A DNA stretch of 64,000 bases from JAZKAR01 sp040389065 (GCA_040389065.1 JAZKAR010000012.1:89392-153391); one strand, 5' to 3'; shown: positions 26,668-36,387, numbered from the stretch's first letter. Made by a program: numbers and translations. Notes: generated from the sequence alone by a model not told the origin.

Positions 26668-27405
26668 CTAAAATGGCAATACCGATAAAAAGAATTTTTG
26701 AAGCCACCCCAACTCTTGCATCTCTTGTAAGGTACCCGTTCCTTTATACTCAATTCTTGCATCCGCAATTTGCGTTGATAATACGGTATTTGTTGCACTA
26801 ATCGTAGAAGGATTCACAACCCCCGACAGGCGTAAATATTCTCGATTCCCTCCTAAAGACATGAGCTTTTCACCGCTAACCAGCAAATTTCCGTTTGGAT
26901 AAACATCCACAACCGTAACTGTAATGGTTCCTGTAAATACATCGCTTGCATTTACATTGCCTTTACCTTTCAGGCTATTTGATGAAGAAGACGTTACAGT
27001 AGGTGAAAGAACGCTTCCAATGCCTAACAAACTGCCTACTTTAGCAAGAGGCGATAACGCCGTCACTGATGTTCCTTGTGATGTTTGACGCTCAGCAGTC
27101 GTATTAAGATTACGCGTTGCATTAATATTTTCAGAAATTTGAACGGTAAGAATATCTCCCGCATGTCTTGGTCTTGCATCCTCAAAAAGTGAACCCATTG
27201 TGGCTTGGCTATGAAAGATACTTCCATTGGTAGGACGACTGGTAATAGGCCGCTCTATCGGGCGAACCGAAATAGGATGAGGAATATCTGTGGGGGGCAT
27301 AGAATTACAACCCGCAATCATCAGAACAATGGCGCTATACAACATATACCTTAAACGCTTTTGTTCGTGCTGTTCAGCGATTAGCATGTTTCGCTCTTTC
27401 TTCAC
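26668..27405 (-). CDS. flgH: Flagellar L-ring lipoprotein FlgH
   Basis: Outer-membrane lipoprotein forming the L ring. A lipobox LMIAGC (Cys ~33) follows the hydrophobic MLYSAIVLMI, and the body carries GSLFEDARPRHAGDILTVQI, ENINATRNLNT, FTGTITVTVVDVYPNGNLLVSGEK and the C-terminal IADARIEYKGTGTLQE...WLQKFFLSVLPF of the family. The true start may be one of the later Mets (MLIAEQ or MLYSAI), since the listed N-terminus is long for a lipoprotein signal. It begins 418 bp after flgG, beyond a terminator and a MITE, so it likely has its own promoter. Confidence 0.95.
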   Translation of the reverse strand: MKKERNMLIAEQHEQKRLRYMLYSAIVLMIAGCNSMPPTDIPHPISVRPIERPITSRPTNGSIFHSQATMGSLFEDARPRHAGDILTVQISENINATRNLNTTAERQTSQGTSVTALSPLAKVGSLLGIGSVLSPTVTSSSSNSLKGKGNVNASDVFTGTITVTVVDVYPNGNLLVSGEKLMSLGGNREYLRLSGVVNPSTISATNTVLSTQIADARIEYKGTGTLQEMQELGWLQKFFLSVLPF

Positions 27406-27478
27406 AATGCAACTACATGCCTTCTATTACGTCTAGATACAGATATTTTAGTACCCTATATCTATTATCAAATTGCAT

Positions 27479-27609
27479 TAGAAGTTACGCAGTTGGCTCT
27501 CTCGGCGTGAGACGCCCCGCGTTATGTCAACTTGCCGTACTTCGTATACTGTCTGCGTTGCCATGCGGGGCATCCCATGCCTTGATAGTGCTCAACTGCG
27601 TAACTTCTA
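27479..27609. mobile_element. Long-form MITE between flgG and flgH
   Basis: This 131-bp element runs in the opposite orientation to the copies at 3764 and 11640. The 17-bp terminal repeats are intact. Relative to the short form it carries two extra GC-rich blocks, GACGCCCCGCG on one side and GCGGGGCATCCC on the other, that pair with each other. Flanks TGCAT/TTATT show no clear duplication. Confidence 0.9.
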
Positions 27610-27740
27610 TTATTATTTTTTTAACGTTAAAGTTTTTCTTAGAACTTATTTTTTGGAAATACTTTTTATCTTTTCTCAATAAAGCAGATTAAGAGGTAAA
27701 TTTAACTTAATAAATCATCAAGATAAAAATAGCTCTTCAT

Positions 27741-27777
27741 AAAAAAAGAAGCACGCTAACTATTTAGTTAGCGTGCT
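27741..27777 (-). terminator. Rho-independent terminator after flgG
   Basis: A perfect 12-bp stem AGCACGCTAACT/AGTTAGCGTGCT (27750-27761 with 27766-27777, 4-nt loop) lies 47 bp past the flgG stop. On the minus strand it is followed by TTCTTTTTTT, so it should end transcription coming from flgC-flgG and separate flgH-flgI. Confidence 0.88.
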
Positions 27778-27823
27778 ATTAAAGTAATACTTGTTCATAA
27801 AAAGTTTTATGGTTTAGTTAGTA

Positions 27824-28600
27824 TTAAAGCTGCGTAAGTTTCTGCAACATTTGATCTGAAGTCTGAATCGAACGTGAGTTAATTTCATAAGCGCGCTGAG
27901 CCGCAATCAAATTCACTAGCTCTTCTGCTACATTTACATTAGAAGCTTCAAGAAAATTTTGTTGTAGCGAGCCGATACCATTGGCTCCAGGGGTATCAAC
28001 CCGCGCATCACCTGCTGCTGGAGTTTGAGCAAAAAGATTTTGCCCAAGCGAATCTAGACCATTAGGATTAATAAACGCAGCAAGCTGAATATTTCCAACC
28101 ACGCTTACAGCCCCGCTTGCTTGAGTAATACTTACTTGCCCATCATTTGAAACAGTAACTGCCTTAGCATCTGAAGGCACTGTAATAGCAGGAATTAGCG
28201 GAAAACCACTAACAGTTGTCACTCGACCTTGGTTATCACGCTGAAAATTACCATCGCGGGTATAGCGTGTTCCTTCTGGCGTTTCGATCTGAAAAAAACC
28301 ATCACCGCTAATAGCAAGATTCAATGGGTTATCTGTTTGTTGCAATGTGCCCTGCACAAAAATACGCGAGGTTGCAACCGCACGGGCACCAACCCCTAAT
28401 TGTAACCCGGTAGAAACTTGAGTTTGTTGCGAGGTTTGCGCCCCTGGCTGGCGTAAGGTTTGATACAACAAATCTTCAAATACAGGCCGTACACGTTTAA
28501 ACCCATGGGTTGATGTATTAGCAAGATTATTAGAAATAACATCTACGTTAGTTTGTTGGGTATCTAAGCCTGTTTTGGCTACCCATAGCGATCTAATCAT
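27824..28600 (-). CDS. flgG: Flagellar distal rod protein FlgG
   Basis: The 258-residue distal rod protein. MIRSLWVAKTGLDTQQTNVDVISNNLANTST (read in pieces) is the rod/hook N-terminal motif, followed by GFKRVRPVFEDLLYQTLRQPGAQ typical of FlgG, NPLNLAISGDGFFQI, and the C-terminal SNVNVAEELVNLIAAQRAYEINSRSIQT. It lies 125 bp after flgF. Confidence 0.97.
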   Translation of the reverse strand: MIRSLWVAKTGLDTQQTNVDVISNNLANTSTHGFKRVRPVFEDLLYQTLRQPGAQTSQQTQVSTGLQLGVGARAVATSRIFVQGTLQQTDNPLNLAISGDGFFQIETPEGTRYTRDGNFQRDNQGRVTTVSGFPLIPAITVPSDAKAVTVSNDGQVSITQASGAVSVVGNIQLAAFINPNGLDSLGQNLFAQTPAAGDARVDTPGANGIGSLQQNFLEASNVNVAEELVNLIAAQRAYEINSRSIQTSDQMLQKLTQL

Positions 28601-28725
28601 TATTACGTATCCTCTAGCTCTTTATGATTTTTTTAAACATACTTACTGTACTATTAATCACTCTAACAACTGACTTAGCATCTTTAGTGAGCAAATACAT
28701 ACTAGGGCCTCTTCAAACTTAAGAT

Positions 28726-29469
28726 TTAACTTAACGTTAGAAGCTGAGTACTGGCTCGCGAATCTGCTTCTAAATCTTGCATAACTTTTAGCTGCGTTTC
28801 AAACTGCCGTGCGGCACTAATCATTTGTACTAATGACTCAACCACATTGACATTACTACTTTCTAAACTTCCCGCTGTTATTGAAACCTCATTGTTTGCA
28901 GACGTAGCAGGCTGCCCATCTTTTACACGAAATAAGCCATCGTTCCCACGATCTAAAGAAGCCTCAGCCGGGTTTGTTAATTTAATTCGCCCAATCGTTT
29001 GTCGATCTGCCGAATTAGAAGGATTCACCGCCTCTACTGTTCCATCACGACCAATGGCTACCCCACGCCCTTCAGGTACTGTTAATGGAATACCGGTTTC
29101 TCCTAAAACTACCAACCCTGTTGCTGTTTTAATCGTTCCCGTTGCATCAAGCTGTAAATGTCCTGCACGCGTATAGGCCTCGGCTCCTTGAACATCTTGC
29201 ACTGCAAACCAACCTTTACCTTGTAACGCCACATCTAGTGATCGCCCTGTTTCTTTAAGCACACCAGGTGTGAAATTACTGCCTGTTGTCGTTTCCACGG
29301 CATAAGCACGCGTCGGTAATTGCTGCCAAAAAACTGGCAAACTTCGAAAAGCGACGCTTTGGCTACGATATCCGGTACTTGAAGCATTCGCCAGATTCTG
29401 TGAAATAGTATTTTGGCGGGTCATTGTTGCATCGGCACCCGTCATCGCAATAAATAAAGCACGATCCAT
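28726..29469 (-). CDS. flgF: Flagellar proximal rod protein FlgF
   Basis: A 247-residue rod protein. MDRALFIAMTGADATMTRQN is the FlgF-type start, with NLANASSTGYRSQSVAFRSLPV, SLDVALQGKGWFAVQD and the C-terminal SSNVNVVESLVQMISAARQFETQLKVMQ. It sits between flgE and flgG with unusually large gaps (129 and 125 bp) for a flagellar operon. Confidence 0.95.
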   Translation of the reverse strand: MDRALFIAMTGADATMTRQNTISQNLANASSTGYRSQSVAFRSLPVFWQQLPTRAYAVETTTGSNFTPGVLKETGRSLDVALQGKGWFAVQDVQGAEAYTRAGHLQLDATGTIKTATGLVVLGETGIPLTVPEGRGVAIGRDGTVEAVNPSNSADRQTIGRIKLTNPAEASLDRGNDGLFRVKDGQPATSANNEVSITAGSLESSNVNVVESLVQMISAARQFETQLKVMQDLEADSRASTQLLTLS

Positions 29470-29598
29470 ATGTATCCTTTTAAAAGGACATAAAGCGCAT
29501 TTTTAATACAACTCAAACTTTTACAAATACGCTTTGAGTACTGATTTGAATAAATTACAAAACTCTCTACTCAACCTTATATTGATGACTCATTATCG

Positions 29599-30837
29599 TT
29601 AGCGTAAATTCACTAATGTGCTTAATATCTGATCCTGGGTTTTAATGGTTTGCGCATTGGCCTGATAGGCACGTTGAGCCACAATCATATTTACCAATTC
29701 TTGGGTTAAATCGACATTAGAGCCTTCAAGTGCAGATGATTGTAAAAGCCCTGCTACCCCTGTACCAGGAGCTGAAGCTGTGGCTTCACCTGAGGCATTA
29801 CTTTCAACCCACTGATTACTCCCGATAGGAGATAATCCACCAGGATTACGAAATGTTGATAGAACAACCTGCCCTAAGGTAAAGGTTTTACCATTTGAAT
29901 AGCTTCCTTTGATAATGCCATCATCATCCGCCGAAAAGCCTGTTAACCGCCCTGCTGTATACCCATCTTGAGTCTTACTGCTTACTCCAAACTCTTGACC
30001 ACCAAATTGAGTTAACCCTGAAAGATCTAATGACACAGTTTGTGTAACAGCCGGGGTAGCAATAGGAAGCGTTAAATCTAAAGATACGGTTTTTGAAGCA
30101 GGTGTTGCCAATGTTCCTGAAGATGAAAATTGAAGTGCAGATGTCGCTGGTGCAATCGTGTTAGTACCGTCATCCACAATATACTGAACATTCCATCCAT
30201 TGGTTACGGCGGCATCTTTAATAAAATACATAGAAACGGTATGCGAATTACCCAAACTATCATAGGCATTCATTGAGGTAACATTGTTATAACTATTCGT
30301 ATTCGTTTTATCAAACACACCCACGGTAGGTGCTGTCGTACTAGCATCTAAATTAGCCTCTAACCCCATCGTTTGTGTAGCACGAGCACCGAGTGACTCA
30401 CTAGATACATATAGAGGCACTGTGGCAGCTGTCGCCAATATACCCGCACTATCTGCCGTGTAACCTTGTAATTTATCACCCTGAGCATTTTGAATATAGC
30501 CATCTTTGCTGACAGAAAACTGCCCATTACGCGAAAAACTGGTTGAACCATCTAAACGGCTAAGTTTAAAAAACCCATTACCATTAATCGCTAAATCTAA
30601 TGGATTACTTGTTGCTGAGATACCTCCTTGAGCAAACTGCTGTTGTATGGCAGTTACTTGAGTTCCTAGCCCTACTTGATTACTGCCTCCACCCTCTAAA
30701 GCATTGGCATAAATATCAGCAAACACTAGCTGAGATTGTTTAAACCCAGCCACATTAGAGTTAGATACATTATTACCAATCGCATCAAGGTAGCGGCTAT
30801 TAGCATCTAAGCCACTTAATCCCGTTTCAAAACCCAT
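29599..30837 (-). CDS. flgE: Flagellar hook protein FlgE
   Basis: The 412-residue hook protein. It starts MGFETGLSGLDANSRYLDAIGNNVSNSNVAGFKQS (seen in pieces), has NPLDLAINGNGFFKLSR, a variable middle with YNNVTSMNAYDSLGNSHTVS typical of FlgE, and the C-terminal SNVDLTQELVNMIVAQRAYQANAQTIKTQD. A GGAGAAAC ribosome-binding site precedes the ATG on the minus strand. It starts 84 bp after flgD. Confidence 0.97.
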   Translation of the reverse strand: MGFETGLSGLDANSRYLDAIGNNVSNSNVAGFKQSQLVFADIYANALEGGGSNQVGLGTQVTAIQQQFAQGGISATSNPLDLAINGNGFFKLSRLDGSTSFSRNGQFSVSKDGYIQNAQGDKLQGYTADSAGILATAATVPLYVSSESLGARATQTMGLEANLDASTTAPTVGVFDKTNTNSYNNVTSMNAYDSLGNSHTVSMYFIKDAAVTNGWNVQYIVDDGTNTIAPATSALQFSSSGTLATPASKTVSLDLTLPIATPAVTQTVSLDLSGLTQFGGQEFGVSSKTQDGYTAGRLTGFSADDDGIIKGSYSNGKTFTLGQVVLSTFRNPGGLSPIGSNQWVESNASGEATASAPGTGVAGLLQSSALEGSNVDLTQELVNMIVAQRAYQANAQTIKTQDQILSTLVNLR

Positions 30838-30921
30838 GATGTTTCTCCTTTGTTCTTTGATGCAGGCAACAATCTCTCTCTAGAGGGTTTTCTATTAAAA
30901 GACACTGCCTATTTGTATTCA

Positions 30922-31611
30922 TTAGCTTGCTGTAATCACAGACTTAACATTATTCACAGGTATTGAAGTGGTTCCGCCATTTAGCTTTAGACTCCAGCCA
31001 TTTGAGGTATTTTGCTGCACACTATCTACCAAACCCCACTCTAGGGATTGAGCTTGAACCGCATCATTGCCTTGTAAAGCATTTACTGAAAGCGTATAGG
31101 TACCTTCTGCCTGGGCAATACCTGAATCTGATAAACCATCCCAACTAACATTTTGCAAACCTGCTGAAAGATTAGTAAATTGAAGATTACGAATCGTTTC
31201 ACCCTTACTATTTTTAATCATTGCTGTTGCTGAATCGGCAGCAGAATCAAGCCAAAAGGCACCTTCTGCATGGGTTACGCCATTAGAAGAAATAAGGTTT
31301 AACGACTCACCTGGCACTGCAACGCCTTTGCCTATTAAGCTAACTGCTTGTGTTGTCTGATTCGTTACGAGCGACTGAGCAAGGGTACCCATTGTTGTAT
31401 TAAGCTCTTGAATACCGCTAACCATGCTGATTTGCGACATTTGAGTGGTCATTTGTGCGTTATCCATCGGATTCAATGGATCTTGATTTTTCAATTGTTC
31501 CACTAGCAAGGTAATAAAACGATCTTGCACTTCTTGGGAACTTGAACCCCCAATTCCAGAAACTGTTGAGGTACTTGTCGTACCACTTACGCCGCTGACT
31601 GCCATTGTCAT
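30922..31611 (-). CDS. flgD: Flagellar hook assembly protein FlgD
   Basis: A 229-residue hook-capping scaffold that lets FlgE polymerise. The conserved N-terminal block VQDRFITLLVEQLKNQDPLNPMDNAQMTTQM (in pieces), then a tudor-like/FnIII C-terminal half ending with WGLVDSVQQ. It lies between flgC and flgE. Confidence 0.95.
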   Translation of the reverse strand: MTMAVSGVSGTTSTSTVSGIGGSSSQEVQDRFITLLVEQLKNQDPLNPMDNAQMTTQMSQISMVSGIQELNTTMGTLAQSLVTNQTTQAVSLIGKGVAVPGESLNLISSNGVTHAEGAFWLDSAADSATAMIKNSKGETIRNLQFTNLSAGLQNVSWDGLSDSGIAQAEGTYTLSVNALQGNDAVQAQSLEWGLVDSVQQNTSNGWSLKLNGGTTSIPVNNVKSVITAS

Positions 31612-31695
31612 TTCCTTTATAAATAGCGCATGAACCTCTTACATAAAGCATGGTTCAAAATAATGAATTTGGCTAATTTACATTTAAAAAACTGT

Positions 31696-32112
31696 TTAAG
31701 AGCTTTGCCCTAATGCCAATGTTCTTTGCAACATGGTTTTAATGGTATTCATCATTTCAACATTAGTTTGATAAGCCCTTGATGCTGAAATCATATCCGC
31801 CAATTCATGCACAACATTCACATTGGGATAACTCACATTTCCCTGGGCATCTGCCAGAGGATGGCCTGGATCATTCACAATACGTGGAGGAGTCGCGTTG
31901 TTTTCAATGACATCTCGTACTCTTACACCCGTTCCTCCATTAGGTAAGGTAAAAGGCTCGAATACAACATGACGCGATTTATAAACACTATCTGTTGAGC
32001 TAGCAGCGCTATCCACATTTGCTAAATTGCTTGCAATGGTATTTTCTCTCATGCCCTGTGCCGTTAGCGCTGTAGCTCCGATATGAAATGCATTAATGAG
32101 CGACATAATCAC
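31696..32112 (-). CDS. flgC: Flagellar proximal rod protein FlgC
   Basis: A 138-residue rod protein with MSLINAFHIGATALTAQGMRENTIASNLANVDS (in pieces), the short central RHVVFEPF, GVRVRDVIENNATPPRIVNDPGHPLAD and YPNVNVVHELADMISASRAYQTNVEMMNTIK. It is the first flagellar gene of the minus-strand set. flgB, which almost always precedes flgC, is not here: a divergent TPR gene starts 111 bp upstream. Confidence 0.95.
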   Translation of the reverse strand: MIMSLINAFHIGATALTAQGMRENTIASNLANVDSAASSTDSVYKSRHVVFEPFTLPNGGTGVRVRDVIENNATPPRIVNDPGHPLADAQGNVSYPNVNVVHELADMISASRAYQTNVEMMNTIKTMLQRTLALGQSS

Positions 32113-32223
32113 TTTACCCCGTTACGATCGATCGATAGCCTTTTATCGGCACCGCAATCCATAACTAAAGCAATTGTTTAAAGCGATATTCAACATCCCA
32201 AATGACATAAGGGACAACGCACT

Positions 32224-34155
32224 ATGGCACTCAAAAACATCGAAAAAAGCATTCAAAAAGCCCAAAAACTTTTTTCTGAGTGTCGCTACCAAAAAGCATT
32301 GCAACTCGCACAAACGGCGCTTTGCTCATGCCCTAACCATGCAGGGCTTTATAATTTTGCTGGAGCGTGTGCTGCACAATTGGGCAAATCTGATTTAGCT
32401 ATTCAATACTGGAATAGCACATTACTGTACGAACCAGGACATGCGATTGCTCATTTTAATTTAGGCCTTGCCTACCACCATTTACAAAATGATCAGCAAT
32501 CAGAATTTCATTACCGAAAAGCTATTCACTATGCCCCTGACTATGCTGAAGCGTATTGCAATCTTGGTAACTTACTTTTAGAAAATGAACATGCACTAGA
32601 AGCAGAACACTGCTATAAAACAGCATTTAAATTGAATCCAGACCTAGAAGATGCATGCATTAACTTAGGGCATTTATTATTCAAGCAAGGCCGAGAAAAT
32701 GATGCAGCTGAATGCTATCAACACGCCCTTAAACTCAACGCGACTAACAGTCACATATTATGTAATCTAGGTATTATTCTTGCCCATCAGCACCATCATG
32801 AGCTTGCCGAACGCTGCTATCGCCGCGCAATTGAAGTTGAACCTATGGCGATTGAAGCGTATTGCAATTTAGCGCTTCTGCTTGAAAAACAAAATAAAAC
32901 TTTCGAAGCAGAAAAAAACCTGCGCCACGCACTGAAACTAAATCCTGAACATCCTACGCTATATTCTAATCTAGGCAATTTACTTACCAACCTTTTGCGG
33001 GAATCAGAAGCTAAGCTTTATTATGAGTGTTCATTAGTACTGGCACCCAATACCGCTATTACACATAGCAATCTAGGCGTTTTATGGGCTAACGCAAACG
33101 ATGAACAACGTGCAGAAGCATCATTTAGGCAAGCACTCGAATTAGAACCTTCTCATTCACTTGCCCGGCTAAATCTTGGATATTTAAAACTTTCCCAGGG
33201 CAAATGGAAAGAAGGTTGGGCCTATCATGAATCACGTTATGTTCCTAACTCTCCTGATAAAGAAACATTGTTTCCAGCTTTACCTTTTCCTCAATGGAAA
33301 GGGGAATCACTTGCCAATAAAACGCTATTAGTATGGGTAGAACAAGGTTATGGCGACACTTTACAATTTTGCCGCTTTTTGCCTTTACTTAAAAAAATGG
33401 GTGCTAAACACATCACGCTGATGTGTCGAGAAGCATTAGCCTCGCTCTTAGAGACATTGGAAGGCGATATACGTATACAAAGGTATCCTACTGATACCAT
33501 ACCTGAACATAACTATTGGTCATTTTTACTTAGTATCCCCTTCTTGCTTAATATTGAGCTTCATACCTTACCGAATAAGATTCCTTATCTTTTCACAGAT
33601 CCTAAAAAAATCTCCTATTGGTCATCCCAGCTTTCTAGCTTACCTCTGCATTCTTTACGTGTAGGATTAGTATGGAAGGGGAATCCTCATCATAGCAATG
33701 ATGTTCAACGCTCACTGCCTAAGCTTAATGTATTAGCGCCTTTATGGTCACTTCCCAATATCAGTCTTATTAGTCTGCAAAAAGGCGAGGGAGAAGATGA
33801 GGCCATATTGCCCCCTCCCGATCAACCATTATTAGAACTGGGATCAAAAATCAAGGATTTTACAGACACGGCTGCTTTAATTACGCTTATGAATCTTATT
33901 ATTTGTGTCGATACTTCTATAGCACACCTTGCTGGAGCACTTGGTAAGCCTTGTTGGGTCATGTTGCCAGCGTACAAAACTGACTGGCGATGGCTACGCG
34001 AGCGAACTGACTCACCGTGGTACCCTCACACCATGCGCCTTTTTAGACAAACCTCCAGAGGAGAATGGTCAAGCGTCATCAACACTGTATGCATTGCGCT
34101 TTATGAGGAGATGAGCCATGAAAAAAGCTTTATTAGCACTCACCATTATCCTTAG
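32224..34155 (+). CDS. TPR protein with C-terminal GT9-like glycosyltransferase domain
   Basis: A 643-residue cytoplasmic protein. Residues ~5-340 are about nine TPR units (repeated AYCNLGNLLLENEHALEAEHCY, DACINLGHLLFKQGRENDAA and similar). Residues ~365-640 form a glycosyltransferase-like fold with LLVWVEQGYGDTLQFCRFLP, VGLVWKGNPHHSNDVQRSLP and CVDTSIAHLAGALGKPCWVM, then DWRWLRERTDSPWYP, as in heptosyltransferase-like domains attached to TPRs. Its divergent position 111 bp from flgC suggests glycosylation of a flagellar or envelope protein; that is inference. Its 3' end overlaps the next gene by 38 bp. Confidence 0.82.
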   Translation: MALKNIEKSIQKAQKLFSECRYQKALQLAQTALCSCPNHAGLYNFAGACAAQLGKSDLAIQYWNSTLLYEPGHAIAHFNLGLAYHHLQNDQQSEFHYRKAIHYAPDYAEAYCNLGNLLLENEHALEAEHCYKTAFKLNPDLEDACINLGHLLFKQGRENDAAECYQHALKLNATNSHILCNLGIILAHQHHHELAERCYRRAIEVEPMAIEAYCNLALLLEKQNKTFEAEKNLRHALKLNPEHPTLYSNLGNLLTNLLRESEAKLYYECSLVLAPNTAITHSNLGVLWANANDEQRAEASFRQALELEPSHSLARLNLGYLKLSQGKWKEGWAYHESRYVPNSPDKETLFPALPFPQWKGESLANKTLLVWVEQGYGDTLQFCRFLPLLKKMGAKHITLMCREALASLLETLEGDIRIQRYPTDTIPEHNYWSFLLSIPFLLNIELHTLPNKIPYLFTDPKKISYWSSQLSSLPLHSLRVGLVWKGNPHHSNDVQRSLPKLNVLAPLWSLPNISLISLQKGEGEDEAILPPPDQPLLELGSKIKDFTDTAALITLMNLIICVDTSIAHLAGALGKPCWVMLPAYKTDWRWLRERTDSPWYPHTMRLFRQTSRGEWSSVINTVCIALYEEMSHEKSFISTHHYP

Positions 34156-34654
34156 CGGATGCGGTAGCGTACCTCCGCATAGCTCCCATACACATGCCCC
34201 CTCTCGCTATAAAAATATTTTTGCAGAAAGCCAAACGCGCAACCAAAGCCCTGAAGCTCAAGAAGCCGTTTTATATGCGCTAGGACTATTAGATATTGGC
34301 TACCGATTCGGTGGGAAAAATCCCGACGCAGGCTTTGATTGTAGTGGCATGGTAACCTATGTTTATAACCAAACATTAGGCTCTCATTTAACAGGTTCAG
34401 CCGCAGACCTTGCCAAACGCGGAACAACAATTGCACCCGATAACTTACTTCCCGGTGATCTAGTATTTTTTAATACGATGGGAAAACCGTTTTCTCATGT
34501 AGGTATTTATATTGGCAATAATAAATTTATTCATGCCCCGAATTCAAGAAGTAAAGTAAGAGTTGATCGTTTAGATAGCGATTACTTTCTAACACGCTTT
34601 GAAACAGCTAAATCATTATTTAGCGCTGAGTATAATAAAGTTGTTTTAAATTAA
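34118..34654 (+). CDS. NlpC/P60 family lipoprotein peptidase
   Basis: A 178-residue lipoprotein with lipobox LTIILSGC (Cys ~15). The catalytic NlpC/P60 domain has the nucleophile Cys in GFDCSGMVTYVY, His in FSHVGIYIGNNKFIHAP, and the second His there as the third catalytic residue. Such enzymes cut peptide cross-links or stems in peptidoglycan. Its start lies inside the end of the TPR gene (38-bp overlap), so the two are probably translationally coupled. Confidence 0.9.
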   Translation: MKKALLALTIILSGCGSVPPHSSHTHAPSRYKNIFAESQTRNQSPEAQEAVLYALGLLDIGYRFGGKNPDAGFDCSGMVTYVYNQTLGSHLTGSAADLAKRGTTIAPDNLLPGDLVFFNTMGKPFSHVGIYIGNNKFIHAPNSRSKVRVDRLDSDYFLTRFETAKSLFSAEYNKVVLN

Positions 34655-34805
34655 TCTAAACTTGACATATAAAAACCTTGTCTCTAACAGTGCCTTTCCA
34701 TTTTTAATGTACTAATTTTTAATTTTATGTATAAATTGAAATAATCTACTAAATTAGCATGAGCCATGCATAAACATAGCTCATTAGCTATCATTAAAAT
34801 AAATA

Positions 34806-36062
34806 TTATGAGCGATTTCCGCCACTATTATTTGCACCTGAGCCGGTGCCTGGCTGATATCGAGTAAAAGAATATCTATCAGGAATATTGCCAGGATCCC
34901 AACCAAGAATAGATTTTAAATCAGGTAATGAACCCGTTGTTTTAGTGCCAGTTACTCTCGTACCTGGTGATTTATCAGGAGAAGCTAGAACAGGAAGTGT
35001 ATCTGCCGATGGCGGATTAATAACTGTATTATCTTGAATAATATGCTCTGAACTTTGCATGGTGCCGCTATCAGTATCAGCATCAGCATAAATACCATAC
35101 CATTTTGAACCTGAGACAATATTATTTTTAACCGTTGCCTTTTTAGAGCCTGCTAAACAAATACCTCGACCATACGCATTATTTAGAGATACATTACCAT
35201 CAAATACATTAAACTCATCTTGCCGCTGATCACCCTTATAAGAATCATCTGAATAACTATCATCAGCAGCCTGAGTAACAATATTTTTTGTAACTTTATT
35301 TTCAGTTGAGCCATTCATAATAGCGATACCATCTGCATTAGTACCCACAACAAGATTGTTAGCTACCATAGCACCTGATGAATTATCAATACGCACTCCA
35401 TTTGAAGAAGCGCCTTGAATAAACATATTTCCAACTCTTGCACCTGCTGCATTTTGAATAAGAATCGCAGCAGCATCAGGCATAGAACTTCGGCTAGGCG
35501 CAGACACAGTCGTTTTTATATTGATAATAGAGCTTTGTGAACCCGTAAGTTTAATGGCTGATTTATCAGGATTTGTAGCATTAAATATGGTTGCATGCCC
35601 TGCTCCCTGAACTTGCATTCCATCAATCACCAAAACATCACTATGGTTATAAGTACCTGCTGGAAACCAGGCGATTTTTCCTTGCGACTTTGCTGTTGTC
35701 AGAAACTCTTTTAGTTGAGATAGATTATCGCGGCCTGCATCACCTGGTAAATTGTAGTCTTTAGCACTAATCGAATTACTAGGCTGAGACTCACTAGGAG
35801 TTTCTATGTTAGGAGTAGCATTATTGACATAATTTCTACAAATATTTTGCTGCTCTGCCTTTTCTATTACTGCAGGGCACTTTCTTTTGGCATCATCATT
35901 GTTCCATATAGGGCCAGCAGCAACATCGTATCCTAAGGAACTATGGCATACCGACATTTCGTTCCAAATCGTAGTTACCCAGTTACCATCCCATTTAGCA
36001 GTTGCGGCTGTACTAAAAAGAAAAAATAACAAACTAACTGGATAGATACATGTTTTCTTCAT
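34806..36062 (-). CDS. Secreted right-handed beta-helix (pectate-lyase-like) protein
   Basis: A 418-residue exported protein. I use ATG 36062 because GGGAGGC lies a few bases upstream, rather than the Met seven codons earlier. The signal peptide ends STAATA, then a Cys-containing region of about 100 residues (WNEMSVCHSSLGYDV, KRKCPAVIE, NICRNYV). From ~120 the sequence follows parallel beta-helix rungs with repeats like NGVRIDNSSGAMVANNLVVG, DGIAIMNGSTENKVTKNIV and YGRGICLAGSKKATVKNNIV. The fold is shared by polysaccharide lyases, alginate epimerases and adhesins; no catalytic set was identified, so substrate is unknown. The C-terminus is Gly/Ser/Asn-rich. Confidence 0.75.
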   Translation of the reverse strand: MKKTCIYPVSLLFFLFSTAATAKWDGNWVTTIWNEMSVCHSSLGYDVAAGPIWNNDDAKRKCPAVIEKAEQQNICRNYVNNATPNIETPSESQPSNSISAKDYNLPGDAGRDNLSQLKEFLTTAKSQGKIAWFPAGTYNHSDVLVIDGMQVQGAGHATIFNATNPDKSAIKLTGSQSSIINIKTTVSAPSRSSMPDAAAILIQNAAGARVGNMFIQGASSNGVRIDNSSGAMVANNLVVGTNADGIAIMNGSTENKVTKNIVTQAADDSYSDDSYKGDQRQDEFNVFDGNVSLNNAYGRGICLAGSKKATVKNNIVSGSKWYGIYADADTDSGTMQSSEHIIQDNTVINPPSADTLPVLASPDKSPGTRVTGTKTTGSLPDLKSILGWDPGNIPDRYSFTRYQPGTGSGANNSGGNRS

Positions 36063-36387
36063 CGAAGCCTCCCGACGATACAAATTTATATAAGTGAAAC
36101 TTTCTTAATCGCTTGATCGTATTAAATATTGAAATAATTACAAGCATTATTAGCGATATACCCATAAGGGTAAAATCAAGTATTCACTTAAAAAGACAAT
36201 GTTGGTATTCATAACATTGCTCTTAAAAAGCTATTATCTTAAATAATTACCAAATTATTTAAGATGCACAAGGTAGCACTTATCATAAACATTTAACAAA
36301 TCTTTTGAAATTTATACAATATAGATAGAAAACTAGATTTTTCTCTTACCTTATTCTTAACCTAAAGGAATCCCATCCTATTATTTT

